Assembly (NCBI GenBank): GCA_025964575.1
Contig: JAOPYO010000091.1
Span: forward strand, 1 to 37,115
DNA from: Actinomycetes bacterium
GTDB lineage: Bacteria; Actinomycetota; Actinomycetes; Streptosporangiales; Streptosporangiaceae
Direction: 5' to 3'
Length of the DNA: 37,115 bases
Below are positions 1 to 8,189 of this stretch, in pieces. The notes below the pieces were generated by a model. It was not told the origin of the DNA. It worked only from the letters and a program-made list of their open reading frames with translations, and did no database searches. A program made the translations under genes and the position numbers. Position 1 is the first letter of the stretch; each line of letters starts with the position of its first letter.

Positions 1-248
1 TCACGGTCCGGTCCTACAACTGCCTCAAGCGTGAGGGCATCCACTCGGTGGGCGAGCTCGTGGCCCGCAGCGAGCAGGACCTTCTCGATATAAGGAATTT
101 CGGCGCCAAGTCCATCGAAGAGGTCAAGCAGAAGCTCATCGACATGGGCCTCTCACTCAAGGACTCCCCGCCCGGGTTCGACCCGAGCGCGGCGGCGGAC
201 AACTACGGCGACGACGACCAGAGCTACGCCGAGACCGAGCAGTACTGA
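1..248 (+). CDS. rpoA: RNA polymerase alpha subunit, C-terminal end (partial)
   Basis: The window opens inside this gene; the readable frame begins at base 3 and gives about 81 residues ending in TGA at 246-248. The visible part is the alpha C-terminal domain, which binds UP elements and activators. It shows the helix-hairpin-helix core: '[17 protein letters not shown]' followed by '[16 protein letters not shown]' and 'MGLSLKD'. The tail after that is acidic ([12 protein letters not shown]), as usual in actinobacterial alpha subunits. It is followed by a long hairpin and then rplQ, the universal rpoA-rplQ order. Identification is secure; the start lies outside the window. Confidence 0.97.
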   Translation, partial: TVRSYNCLKREGIHSVGELVARSEQDLLDIRNFGAKSIEEVKQKLIDMGLSLKDSPPGFDPSAAADNYGDDDQSYAETEQY

Positions 249-257
249 TCATCTCAG

Positions 258-298
258 CGTGATCATGCAATCGTTCGACGAACGATTGCATGATCACG
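258..298 (+). terminator. Long perfect hairpin between rpoA and rplQ
   Basis: Bases 258-277 are exactly complementary to 279-298 around a single central base, giving 20-nt arms that begin 9 nt after the rpoA stop. The outer part reads CGTGATCATG. There is no T-tract. As an RNA this would form a very stable stem, consistent with the U-less terminators common in actinobacteria, or with a partial terminator/processing site, because rplQ follows on the same strand and normally shares the rpoA transcript. Confidence 0.75.
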
Positions 299-351
299 AT
301 GGGAGCCGCTGACGCTGGTACCTCGTACGGCCAGCGCAGAGAAGGAGAACC

Positions 352-882
352 ATGCCGAAGCCCACTAAGGGTCCCCGCCTAGGTGGCGGCCCCGCGCACG
401 AAAAGCTGATCCTGTCGAACCTCGCCACTCAGCTGTTCGAGCACGGCCGCATCACGACCACCGAGGCCAAGGCCCGGCGGGTGCGCCCGCTGGCCGAAAA
501 GCTGATCACCAAGGCCAGGCGGGGCGACCTCGCCGCACGGCGTCAGGTCCTTCAGGTGGTTCGGGACAAGGGCGTCGTCCACACGCTCTTCGCCGAGATC
601 GGTCCGCAGTTCGCGAACCGGCCCGGTGGCTACACCCGCATCACCAAGATCGGGCCGCGTAAGGGCGACAACGCGCCTATGGCCGTCATCGAACTGGTCC
701 AGGAGCCGCTCTCTGGCCAGGTGACGACCCGTACGGTCAAGGAGACCGAGGCTCCGGCCCCCGAGGTCGAGACCAAGGACACCGCGGCTGAGGCCACCGA
801 GGCCGAGACCGAGGACACCGCGGCTGAGACCGTCGAGGCCGAGACCGTCGAGGCTGAGACCGCCGAGGCTGAGACGAAGTAG
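352..882 (+). CDS. rplQ: 50S ribosomal protein L17 with acidic C-terminal extension
   Basis: Large-subunit protein L17, which lies near the exit of the peptide tunnel. The first ~120 residues are the typical L17 core: N-terminal '[18 protein letters not shown]', '[18 protein letters not shown]' and the '[19 protein letters not shown]' end. After residue ~125 comes a ~50-residue extension rich in Glu, Ala and Thr, with repeated '[13 protein letters not shown]' units. The core length matches the family; the tail makes the protein 176 aa. AGAAGGAGAACC directly before ATG 352 is a strong ribosome-binding site. It follows rpoA by 103 nt and is followed by a terminator hairpin at 982-1012, so the ribosomal operon ends here. 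Confidence 0.97.
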   Translation: MPKPTKGPRLGGGPAHEKLILSNLATQLFEHGRITTTEAKARRVRPLAEKLITKARRGDLAARRQVLQVVRDKGVVHTLFAEIGPQFANRPGGYTRITKIGPRKGDNAPMAVIELVQEPLSGQVTTRTVKETEAPAPEVETKDTAAEATEAETEDTAAETVEAETVEAETAEAETK

Positions 883-981
883 ACGAGCGGGCGCGGCGGT
901 GCCTGACCCACGAGAGAAAGGAATCGCCGCATAACAGCCCGTGAAACGGTCTCGCGAAGCGAGGCCAGATGAACACGCACT

Positions 982-1012
982 AGCCCGCCGTCCCGAAACG
1001 GGACGGCGGGCT
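982..1012 (+). terminator. Terminator hairpin after rplQ
   Basis: A perfect 14-bp GC-rich stem (982-995 with 999-1012) closes a 3-nt AAA loop, followed by CGATCTTTG. It lies 100 nt after the rplQ stop and before truA, and marks the end of the rpoA-rplQ transcript. Confidence 0.85.
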
Positions 1013-1153
1013 CGATCTTTGAAAGACTGCTTATATGGCCGGTACTCAGGGGGTAGTCATTTTTAGGGGAGTGGTGCCGGAACGGGCCGGGGGTCGCCGG
1101 GAAAGTGCACGGGCGGTCCCCGGAGGACGTGGGTCGGCCGAGAGGCAGTCGAA

Positions 1154-2014
1154 GTGGAGAAACGAGCGCTGGCTGACATGACCGCGCTGGTAAGACTCCG
1201 GCTCGACATCAGTTATGACGGGTCGGATTTCGCAGGATGGGCTCGTCAGCCCGGCCAGAGAACTGTTCAAGCGACCATTGAAGACGTCTTGGCGCGTGTA
1301 CTGCGCCTGGACCCGGCTCCGATGCTGACCGTGGCAGGCCGTACGGACGCCGGCGTGCACGCGCGCGGTCAGGTCGCGCATGTCGTCGTGCCGGTCGCCG
1401 CCTATTCCATGATCAATGGCACCCTTCCGCGCCGGTTGGCGGGGCTCTTGCCGACCGACATCCGGGTCTGCCGGGTCACGGTGGCCCCCGACGGGTTCGA
1501 TGCGCGCTTTTCGGCGCTCTCCCGCCGCTACGTCTACCGGGTCTGTGACGACCCGGTAGGGGTGGAGCCGTTGCGTCGCCATGAGGTGCTCTGGCACCCC
1601 CGGCCGCTCAACCTGGATCGGATGAACGCCGCCGCCGCGCTGCTCGTCGGTGAGAACGACTTCGCCGCGTACTGCCGTAAACGCGAGGGAGCCACCACGA
1701 TCCGGCGGTTGCTGCGGTACGAATGGACCCGCGCGGAACCGAGGCAGGCCGTCGCGACCGTCGAGGCGGACGCCTTCTGCCATTCGATGGTGCGTGCACT
1801 GGTGGGTGCTCTGCTCGTCGTCGGTGACGGGCGCCGTGATGTGGCATGGCCCGCCGAAGTGCTGGCCGCCCGCGTACGAGACTCGGCCGTCAACGTCGCT
1901 CCTGCCCTCGGGCTCTCCCTCGAGGAGATCAGTTACCCAGGCGATGAGGACTTGGCGCAGCGTGCACAGGAGACCAGGCGGGTTCGTACGCTCCCGGTGA
2001 CCCATGGATTGTGA
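1154..2014 (+). CDS. truA: tRNA pseudouridine(38-40) synthase TruA
   Basis: Converts uridines 38-40 in the tRNA anticodon stem-loop to pseudouridine. The N-terminal strand '[20 protein letters not shown]' and the catalytic motif '[10 protein letters not shown]' (catalytic Asp about residue 65 counted from GTG 1154) are clear, as are 'RRYVYRV' and the C-terminal '[14 protein letters not shown]' motif. Length 286 aa is normal. GTG 1154 is preceded by AGAGG at 1141-1145 with good spacing; ATG 1178 (MTALVRLRL) is an equally family-like alternative with a weaker site. It follows the rplQ terminator, so it probably has its own promoter in 1013-1153; no convincing -35/-10 pair was seen there. Its last codons form part of the large hairpin at 2001-2065. 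Confidence 0.95.
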   Translation: MEKRALADMTALVRLRLDISYDGSDFAGWARQPGQRTVQATIEDVLARVLRLDPAPMLTVAGRTDAGVHARGQVAHVVVPVAAYSMINGTLPRRLAGLLPTDIRVCRVTVAPDGFDARFSALSRRYVYRVCDDPVGVEPLRRHEVLWHPRPLNLDRMNAAAALLVGENDFAAYCRKREGATTIRRLLRYEWTRAEPRQAVATVEADAFCHSMVRALVGALLVVGDGRRDVAWPAEVLAARVRDSAVNVAPALGLSLEEISYPGDEDLAQRAQETRRVRTLPVTHGL

Positions 2015-2065
2015 GCCTCACTGTGAGCCTCGGAGCGTGGCTCACAGTGGCTCACAATCCATGGG
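2001..2065. terminator. Bidirectional terminator overlapping the truA stop
   Basis: Arms 2001-2017 and 2049-2065 are fully complementary (17 bp). An inner stem pairs 2020-2029 with 2039-2048 (10 bp); a 2-nt bulge (2018-2019) separates the stems and the loop is 9 nt. The hairpin contains the truA stop codon (2012-2014) and ends 8 nt before the stop of the convergent gene at 2074, so it can serve both convergent transcripts. No T-tract on either strand. Confidence 0.8.
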
Positions 2066-2073
2066 CCGCGCCC

Positions 2074-3894
2074 TCACTGGGCGCGCTTGATGATGGGGCG
2101 GAGGGCGTAGCCGACGAACTGGCGGGAGAGCGCCTTGAGCGTGGCATCGTTCGGTTGCGGCTTGGTCCCGTCGGCGTACTGCGCGTACGCGTAGACGATG
2201 TACCGGCCGCGCACGGTGCTCGCCGCATAGCCACCAGCCTGATCGATCTTGGTGGCCAGCTTGCCCTGCAGACCACGGAACCATTCATAGTGGCTGGGGT
2301 CGCCGGCCTTGTTCGCCGCCAGTGCCGCCACCCGGGTCGGGAGCACGGCGATGCCGGTGGTCACGGCGTACTTCTTGGTGCCGTCGACATAGGTGGCTCG
2401 CACGATGCTGCTGCAGTGGCCCTGCTGCAACGCCTTGGCCATGGCGCCTCGGGCCGCCAAGGAACAGCGGTGGTTGACCGAGGACCTGTCCTGCTCGTAG
2501 TCCCGGCCTCCCAGCGACAGCTTCGCCGAGGGGAACACCTCGGTCAGAGCCAGTGCCTGGGGATCGGTCTTCTCATTGTCGATCTTGGGGCCCTTCGGCC
2601 CGGACGGGGTGGTGGCAGGCGGTTGAGAGCCGCTCGGCACCGCGCCGGGTGGTGATGGGGTCCTTGGCGCGGAGTGGGCGGCCGTCTTCTTCTTGGCCGG
2701 TGACCCACCGGACAGCGTGCTCACGCCGATGAGGACGAGGGCCGCCACCAGGACCGCGCCGGCCACTCCACCGCCGATCAGCAGGAGCCGCCGGTTTCCC
2801 CCGCCACCGGCACCGCCGCCGGGACCTTCCGTACTCCCGGGGGTGCCCGGGTCGGCGGGCCAGGTCGGAGGTTGATAGGCGGAGGCCAGCACGCCCGGCG
2901 GTGGGCCCGCGGGATCGTGCGCGGTGCCGAACGGCGCCATGGGCGGGTTCGGGCCGCCTGACATGGGCCCGGACGCCGGGCCCTTGGCGGGCCAGGGGGC
3001 GGGACCGCCGGACGGATCCACGGCCGGCAGTGTGACCGTCACCGGTCCCTGCGTGCCCAGGCTGTCGAAGGAGACTCCGACCGGCCCGAAAGCCTCCCCA
3101 GCGCCCTCCCCGGTGGCGGAAGGGTCCTCTGCCGACGCGACGGGTGGTCCCCAGAACGTGGCGATGCCTTCCGGCCGGGTGACGCCGGGGCGGTCCTCCG
3201 CGGCCGGTGGCACCGTCGTCCCGGATTCGGCCGTGATGGGAAGGCCGTCCGGTTCGGTTTCGGGATGCTGTGGCCGAGGTGTGTCGACCAGTGGCTCGGG
3301 CGGTATGGCCCGGCGAGTGTCCACGCTGGGCACCCCGGGGCCGGCCACGAGAGTTCCCGGCGACGGAGGGACCACCGGGGTGGTACGCCGCGCCGCGGCC
3401 TCATCGTCCACGTCGGCGCCGTCCAGGCCGGCCTCTCCGGCCGTAGAGACGGGATCAGGTTCCTCGGCCCACCAGGGCGTCTTCGGCCCCTCCACGACGT
3501 CTGGCGCGGGGTCGGGTGACCACGTCGCAGTTGCGGGACCGTCCGGGTCTACCGGGTTGTCCCACTCTCCAGGTGGACCAGGTGGGTCGGGTAGTGCTGC
3601 GTAGGCGACCGAAGACGGGGACGACGGGGGGCTGAAACCGCCGGGCATGGGCCCGAGGTCCTGTAGCTCCCCAGGACTGCCCGGGTGATCCCAGGGACTT
3701 GGGGTCGCGAAGTCTGCCGGTTCGCCCCCCTCGGCGGGGGGTTGGACCGGACCTCCGTGACCGAAGCTCGGCGGGGCCGGTGCCGGTGACTGTGGGGGCG
3801 GGGGGGACTGCGGGAAAAACACGGACTCCGTGCCTTCCGTATGTTCCGCCCCAGGGGTCCCAGCGGGCTCTGAGCTCTCCTTACGACCAGACAT
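2074..3894 (-). CDS. Proline-rich single-pass membrane protein with extracytoplasmic C-terminal domain (paralogue of its neighbour)
   Basis: Not assignable to a named family. Residues ~1-365 form a long low-complexity segment rich in Pro, Gly, Ser and Thr, with many PPxP and GP runs. About residues 370-394 form one transmembrane helix ([18 protein letters not shown]...). A ~45-residue Ser/Pro/Thr linker follows, then a ~165-residue extracytoplasmic domain. That domain aligns by eye with the domain of the next gene (3918-5057): both have DPxxLxLxEVF, two Cys 16-17 residues apart that could form a disulfide, an 'RAT' strand, and a late 'RGxYxxxxxxQxxDG' motif. ATG 3894 is preferred; TTG 3900 is possible. 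It lies 23 nt after the paralogue, so the two are probably co-transcribed. The architecture suggests a cell-surface or septal protein, with function unknown. Confidence 0.8.
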   Translation of the reverse strand: MSGRKESSEPAGTPGAEHTEGTESVFFPQSPPPPQSPAPAPPSFGHGGPVQPPAEGGEPADFATPSPWDHPGSPGELQDLGPMPGGFSPPSSPSSVAYAALPDPPGPPGEWDNPVDPDGPATATWSPDPAPDVVEGPKTPWWAEEPDPVSTAGEAGLDGADVDDEAAARRTTPVVPPSPGTLVAGPGVPSVDTRRAIPPEPLVDTPRPQHPETEPDGLPITAESGTTVPPAAEDRPGVTRPEGIATFWGPPVASAEDPSATGEGAGEAFGPVGVSFDSLGTQGPVTVTLPAVDPSGGPAPWPAKGPASGPMSGGPNPPMAPFGTAHDPAGPPPGVLASAYQPPTWPADPGTPGSTEGPGGGAGGGGNRRLLLIGGGVAGAVLVAALVLIGVSTLSGGSPAKKKTAAHSAPRTPSPPGAVPSGSQPPATTPSGPKGPKIDNEKTDPQALALTEVFPSAKLSLGGRDYEQDRSSVNHRCSLAARGAMAKALQQGHCSSIVRATYVDGTKKYAVTTGIAVLPTRVAALAANKAGDPSHYEWFRGLQGKLATKIDQAGGYAASTVRGRYIVYAYAQYADGTKPQPNDATLKALSRQFVGYALRPIIKRAQ

Positions 3895-3909
3895 AGTCAA
3901 ACAGACTAT
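3892..3909 (-). promoter_or_regulatory. Hairpin covering the start codon
   Basis: CATAGTC (3892-3898) and GACTATG (3903-3909) are perfectly complementary across a 4-nt loop. On the minus-strand mRNA the 3' arm contains the ATG start codon of the 2074-3894 gene, and the stem sits between that gene and its upstream partner. It could hold the start closed until ribosomes arrive from the upstream gene. A 7-bp stem is modest, so this is only a suggestion. Confidence 0.3.
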
Positions 3910-3917
3910 GCGCTACG

Positions 3918-5057
3918 TCAGGTTCCGTACGGCTTGCCGGAAATTCCACGATATTGGAGTGCCGTGGACAAGTTGCTGCCAAGGACCACCTGCGCGACGA
4001 ATGTTGAGACCGCGCCTTGCTGTCCGGCCGTCAGGGTCTTGCCGTCCGGGCGCTGCACCCAGCTCAGCAGAACGTAGTGCCCGCGCGTCTCCGCGGTGCC
4101 GAGCGCACTGCCCTTGCCGATCTTCTTGGTGACGCCGGAGCCGGGCAGTGGCAGCAGCCAGGCATCCTTGCCCGCGCCGGCCTGCTGAACCTTCTTGGCC
4201 GCCGTTTCGGTCTTCAGATTGGCCACACCGACGGTTCCGATCAGCTTGCCGTCCTTGGTGGAGAACGTGGCCCGCAGCAGCTGGGTGCAGCCGCCCGACT
4301 TCAGTGCCGCCGCGAACTTGGTGCCATGGACGACCTTGGTGCAGTTGCTGTCCTGGCGTTGGGTGGCCATGACGTACTTGCCGAACGCGTGGCGCTTGAA
4401 GACCTCGCCGAGGGTCAGCGGTTTCGGGTCGCTGGAACGGCTCTTGAGTTTCACGCCCAGCGGGCCGGTGGTCGTCTTCGGCTTGGCGGCCGGGGTGGTG
4501 GGAGTGTTCGCCCCCGCGGTTCCCTGTGGGTTCGCAGCGGCCGCAGGTGTCGTCTTGTCACCGGCCTTCTTGCCGGAACCGCCGCCGAGGAAGCTCACGG
4601 CCATGATCCCGCCGCCGATGAGCACCACGGCGCCGACGATCGCGCCGATGATCAGCGGCAGTTTGGACCGCTGCGGTGGCACCGGGCCGCCCCGGTTCGG
4701 ATCGTGTGCGTCGTAACCGGAGTCAGGCGAGCCCCCGTAGGGGCCAGGACCGCCATAGGGATCGCTCGCGTACGGATCGCCCGGCTGGCCGGAGCCTCCG
4801 GGAGCGTACGGATTGGCGGAGTGGTCGGCGGGAAACGAGTACGGGTTGCCGTCACCGCCGCTGCCAGGGCCGTACGCGTCGTACGAGCCTGCGCCCGAAC
4901 CGAAGCCGGCGGGCTGCTCCTCGCCTGCAGGTGGACGGCTGAGGGGACTCTGGCCGTAAGGAGAGGTCGAGGTGCCTTGTCCTGGCCCGTACGGAGACTG
5001 CGACGGCTGCTCAGGAGGCCAGCCGCCGGATTGGCTTTGATCACCCGGGTAACCCAT
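3918..5057 (-). CDS. Proline/glycine/tyrosine-rich single-pass membrane protein with extracytoplasmic C-terminal domain
   Basis: Unrecognised family, 379 aa. The N-terminal ~128 residues are low-complexity, rich in Gly, Pro, Tyr, Ser and Asp, with repeated 'DPYG/PYGP/NPY' units as in many actinobacterial membrane proteins. A transmembrane helix lies at ~132-158 (LPLIIGAIVGAVVLIGGGIM), then an Ala/Pro/Thr linker, then a domain from ~205 to the end. This domain is a paralogue of the one in the downstream gene (2074-3894), with Cys at ~239 and ~257 and the 'ETRGHYVLLSWVQRPDG' motif. ATG 5057 is the only reasonable start. It is first in a two-gene unit reading away from rplM; its promoter must lie in 5058-5302. 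The type-II-like topology places the conserved domain outside the membrane. Confidence 0.8.
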   Translation of the reverse strand: MGYPGDQSQSGGWPPEQPSQSPYGPGQGTSTSPYGQSPLSRPPAGEEQPAGFGSGAGSYDAYGPGSGGDGNPYSFPADHSANPYAPGGSGQPGDPYASDPYGGPGPYGGSPDSGYDAHDPNRGGPVPPQRSKLPLIIGAIVGAVVLIGGGIMAVSFLGGGSGKKAGDKTTPAAAANPQGTAGANTPTTPAAKPKTTTGPLGVKLKSRSSDPKPLTLGEVFKRHAFGKYVMATQRQDSNCTKVVHGTKFAAALKSGGCTQLLRATFSTKDGKLIGTVGVANLKTETAAKKVQQAGAGKDAWLLPLPGSGVTKKIGKGSALGTAETRGHYVLLSWVQRPDGKTLTAGQQGAVSTFVAQVVLGSNLSTALQYRGISGKPYGT

Positions 5058-5484
5058 ATTTAGGACCCTATCCTTGGGTTTGCGTAGATCCTGACGTCAC
5101 CAAATCACTACGATGACACGGAATGAATCCGGCGTCTGGGGATTCCCGAGGCCGGGTGAGGGCTCCTGACGTGCTGTCCCGAGGCGTCGAACGGGTTCTC
5201 CTGTGGCCAGGAACACTGTTGTCAGTGGTGAACCGGCCGAGACACCTCGGCGTATAAGGCATACTGGTCGTGGTAGAAGGAGCCGGTCTCAGACGACCCG
5301 CTTTGACCCGTGCCTGTTGGGCTGGGTATCCTGCTAGTTCGCTGTTGTCGGTGTGCCCTGGCGCATCCGACCGCTCTCGGGCCGCAAGATCGGATCTACT
5401 CCCGATCAGCGTGACCTGGATTCCGCAAAGTGTCCAAATGCTTGGCTTCGCCAAGACCAAGACCAGAAACGAAGGCCTACGACC
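5058..5484. other. Divergent intergenic region before rplM
   Basis: This 427-bp gap separates the minus-strand membrane-protein pair from rplM. It carries a good promoter toward rplM (5303-5332), leaving a leader of about 145 nt. I could not identify a convincing promoter for the minus-strand genes, nor a recognisable L13 autoregulatory structure. No believable coding sequence was seen. Confidence 0.5.
5303..5332 (+). promoter_or_regulatory. Promoter of rplM-rpsI
   Basis: TTGACC (5303-5308) and TATCCT (5327-5332) are separated by 18 nt, a good match to the housekeeping sigma-factor consensus. Predicted transcription start is about 5339, about 145 nt upstream of the rplM GTG. Confidence 0.6.
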
Positions 5485-5928
5485 GTGCGCACGTACACCC
5501 CTAAGCCCGCTGACGTGCAGCGTCAGTGGCACGTCATCGACGCGACCGATGTCGTGCTCGGTCGGCTCGCCAGCCAGGTCGCGACCGTGCTGCGGGGCAA
5601 GCACAAGCCGATCTACGCGCCGCATCTCGACACGGGTGACTACGTCATCATCGTGAACGCCGAGAAGGTGGCGCTGTCCGGCAAGAAGCTCGAGCAGAAG
5701 CGGGCCTACCGTCACTCGGGCTACCCCGGCGGCCTGCGCTCGCTCGCCTATGGCGACCTCTTGGAGAAGCACCCGGAGCGTGCGGTCGAGAAGGCCATCA
5801 AGGGCATGCTGCCCAAGAACACGCTGGGTCGGAAGATGTTCACCAAGGTCAAGGTCTACGCCGGCCCCAACCACCCGCACCAGGCTCAGTCGCCGGTGCC
5901 CTTCGAGATCACCCAGATCGCTCAGTAG
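5485..5928 (+). CDS. rplM: 50S ribosomal protein L13
   Basis: Large-subunit assembly protein L13, 147 aa, the normal length. Typical sequences are '[20 protein letters not shown]', '[19 protein letters not shown]', '[11 protein letters not shown]', '[11 protein letters not shown]' and '[15 protein letters not shown]'. The start is GTG 5485 (VRTYTPKP), with GAAGGC at 5471-5476 as a plausible ribosome-binding site; upstream in-frame starts would add a non-conserved stretch. It is followed by rpsI after 81 nt, the universal L13-S9 pair, and preceded by a promoter and long leader. Confidence 0.97.
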   Translation: MRTYTPKPADVQRQWHVIDATDVVLGRLASQVATVLRGKHKPIYAPHLDTGDYVIIVNAEKVALSGKKLEQKRAYRHSGYPGGLRSLAYGDLLEKHPERAVEKAIKGMLPKNTLGRKMFTKVKVYAGPNHPHQAQSPVPFEITQIAQ

Positions 5929-6009
5929 TACTTCCAGTACCCGTGGCCGCCAGGGCACCCGATCTGTATTTCGGGCCTGCCGCCTTGGCTAGAAGACCCT
6001 AGGAGAACC

Positions 6010-6528
6010 GTGGCTGAGACCACCGGCATCGAGACGTCCGTCGAGGACGTCGAATCCGAGTCATACATCGAGGATGCCCCCTCGGCGTACACCAGTGAGA
6101 CCCCGCAGGCAGCCGATGAGGTCGCGGTCCCGTCGATCGTGACCGGCGCCGCAGGTGCCACCGGCCGCCGCAAGCAGGCCATCGCCCGCGTTCGCATCGT
6201 CCCCGGCACCGGCCAGTGGACGATCAACGGCCGTTCGTTGGACAGCTACTTCCCGAACAAGGTGCACCAGCAGATCGTGAACGAGCCGTTCGTGACGCTG
6301 GGTGCCGAGGACCAGTTCGACGTCATCTGCCGGATCAGCGGCGGCGGCGTCACGGGGCAGGCCGGCGCGCTGCGCATGGGGATCTCCCGTTCGCTGCAGA
6401 TCGTCGACCCGGAGAACCGTGCGGCGCTGAAGAAGGCCGGCTTCCTGACCCGTGACCCGCGGGCCAAGGAGCGGAAGAAGGCCGGTCTCAAGAAGGCCCG
6501 TAAGGCTCCGCAGTACAGCAAGCGCTAG
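6010..6528 (+). CDS. rpsI: 30S ribosomal protein S9 with acidic N-terminal extension
   Basis: Small-subunit protein S9, whose C-terminal Lys/Arg tail reaches the P-site tRNA. The core begins around residue 50: '[17 protein letters not shown]', '[10 protein letters not shown]', '[17 protein letters not shown]'. It ends in the conserved '[12 protein letters not shown]'. The first ~45 residues are an acidic extension ([16 protein letters not shown]...), common in actinobacterial S9. GTG 6010 is preceded by CTAGGAGAACC, a strong ribosome-binding site. The gene is followed by a terminator at 6541-6572, so rplM-rpsI is a two-gene operon. Confidence 0.97.
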   Translation: MAETTGIETSVEDVESESYIEDAPSAYTSETPQAADEVAVPSIVTGAAGATGRRKQAIARVRIVPGTGQWTINGRSLDSYFPNKVHQQIVNEPFVTLGAEDQFDVICRISGGGVTGQAGALRMGISRSLQIVDPENRAALKKAGFLTRDPRAKERKKAGLKKARKAPQYSKR

Positions 6529-6540
6529 TCTCGAAACATC

Positions 6541-6572
6541 TATGGGCCGCCGCGAGTCCGCGGCGGCCCATA
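6541..6572 (+). terminator. Terminator hairpin after rpsI
   Basis: A perfect 14-bp stem (6541-6554 with 6559-6572) closes an AGTC loop 12 nt after the rpsI stop. It is GC-rich and followed by CGTGTTCTCG without a T-run. Confidence 0.85.
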
Positions 6573-6734
6573 CGTGTTCTCGAGGGGTGAACCGAAGCGC
6601 GGAGCGCACGATCATCCCGCACTGCTCGCTGGTGCTTCACTCCTCGGCGCGGCCCCGCCGCCCGCGCTGCGTTACCCCCTTTGGCTGTTCCCCCCGCCGC
6701 CCCCGTAAGCAAAATGACTCGTCTGGAGTGAGTT

Positions 6735-8072
6735 ATGGGCCGTCTCTTCGGAACCGATGGCGTCCGCGGAGTCGCCAACCGTGACCTCACCGCCCAGTTG
6801 GCGATGGAGCTTTCCGTGGCCGCGGCGCGGGTGCTCGGTGAGGTCGGCGCGTTCGAGGGCCACCGGCCGGTCGCGGTCGTCGGCCGTGACCCACGGGCTT
6901 CGGGGGAGTTCCTCGAGGCCGCGGTGGTCGCCGGACTGGCCAGTGCGGGCGTCGACGTGCTCCGCCTCGGGGTGCTGCCCACTCCCGCGGTGGCCTACCT
7001 CACTCATGTGCTGGACGCCGATCTCGGCGTCATGCTCTCGGCCTCCCACAACCCGGCTCCCGACAACGGCATCAAATTCTTCGACCGCAGCGGCTTCAAG
7101 CTGGCCGACGAGATCGAGGACGCCATCGAGGCGCATGTGGGCGAGTCCTGGCAGGGCCCGATCGGTGCTGGAGTCGGCAGGGTACGAGACGCGCATGGCG
7201 AGGCCGAGCGCTATGTGGACCATGTGCTCGCGACGGCGCCGGGCTCTCTGGACGGACTACGCGTGGTGCTCGACTGCGCGAACGGGGCGGCATCGATGGT
7301 CGCCCCGCAGATCCTGCGCCGGGCCGGTGCCACCGTGATCGAGATCGGTACCGAGCCGGACGGGCTCAACATCAACGAGGGCTGCGGTTCCACCCACCTG
7401 GAGGCACTCCAAGCCGCGGTGATCGAGCACGGGGCCGACGCGGGCATCGCCCACGACGGCGACGCCGATCGTTGCCTGGCCGTCACCGGATCCGGTGAGC
7501 CCATCGACGGTGACCAGATCATGGCGATCCTCGCGTTGGAACTGCGGGAAGCGGGCCGGCTGCATGCCGACACAGTGGTCGCCACTGTCATGTCCAACCT
7601 CGGCTTCAAGCTGGCCATGCGCGAGGCGGGACTGACCGTGATCGAGACCGCGGTGGGCGACCGCTACGTGCTCGAGGCCATGAAGGAGGGCGGCTTCACC
7701 TTCGGCGGTGAGCAGTCGGGCCATGTGATCATGCTTGATCACGCGACGACCGGCGATGGTGTTCTCACCGGCCTGCATCTATTGGCCGCGATGGCCCGCA
7801 GGGGCCGCCCGCTGGACGAGCTAGCCAAGATCATGACTCGGCTGCCGCAGGTGCTCATCAACGTCCGGGGCGTCGACAAGGCCAAGGCGAAGACCTCCGC
7901 CGAACTGACCGCCGCGATCGACACGGCCGAGGCGGAACTCGGCGAGACCGGCAGGGTGCTGATCCGCCCGAGCGGTACCGAGCCGATGGTCCGCGTCATG
8001 GTCGAGGCTGCCATCGAGGAGCAGGCCCAGACGGTCGCCGAGCGGCTCGCCGAGGTCGTCCGTACCCTCTGA
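6735..8072 (+). CDS. glmM: Phosphoglucosamine mutase GlmM
   Basis: Interconverts glucosamine-6-phosphate and glucosamine-1-phosphate, the second step to UDP-GlcNAc for peptidoglycan. All hallmarks are present: '[11 protein letters not shown]' at the start, the phosphoserine loop '[16 protein letters not shown]' (phosphorylated Ser about residue 104), the Mg-binding 'DGDADRC', the sugar loop 'GGEQSGH' and the phosphate-binding '[12 protein letters not shown]'. Length 445 aa is typical. ATG 6735 has GGAG at 6725-6728. The 160 nt upstream contain a C-rich tract; a TTGGCT (6681) / TAAGCA (6706) pair is too widely spaced to call. Together with glmS (15811) it supplies amino sugar, although here the two are separated by the accessory ABC block. 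Confidence 0.97.
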   Translation: MGRLFGTDGVRGVANRDLTAQLAMELSVAAARVLGEVGAFEGHRPVAVVGRDPRASGEFLEAAVVAGLASAGVDVLRLGVLPTPAVAYLTHVLDADLGVMLSASHNPAPDNGIKFFDRSGFKLADEIEDAIEAHVGESWQGPIGAGVGRVRDAHGEAERYVDHVLATAPGSLDGLRVVLDCANGAASMVAPQILRRAGATVIEIGTEPDGLNINEGCGSTHLEALQAAVIEHGADAGIAHDGDADRCLAVTGSGEPIDGDQIMAILALELREAGRLHADTVVATVMSNLGFKLAMREAGLTVIETAVGDRYVLEAMKEGGFTFGGEQSGHVIMLDHATTGDGVLTGLHLLAAMARRGRPLDELAKIMTRLPQVLINVRGVDKAKAKTSAELTAAIDTAEAELGETGRVLIRPSGTEPMVRVMVEAAIEEQAQTVAERLAEVVRTL

Positions 8073-8189
8073 TCGCCGGCTGCTTCATGGCGCTCACGTG
8101 TTCATTGCGCTCGCTCCGCTTTACGCGGCTGCCCGTGTGACACTCCCGTATGTTGGCTGACCGGCCGACGCTCCGTCGGCAGGCGTCGG

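Noticed and set aside
2924..3604. 226-codon plus-strand frame inside the proline-rich membrane protein gene
   Set aside because: Gly/Pro/Ser-rich on both strands because of the repetitive composition; the minus-strand frame continues into a transmembrane helix and a conserved paralogous domain.
5068..5958. Long antisense reading frame opposite rplM and its leader
   Set aside because: It mirrors the codon bias of rplM, has no recognisable domain, and rplM is certain.
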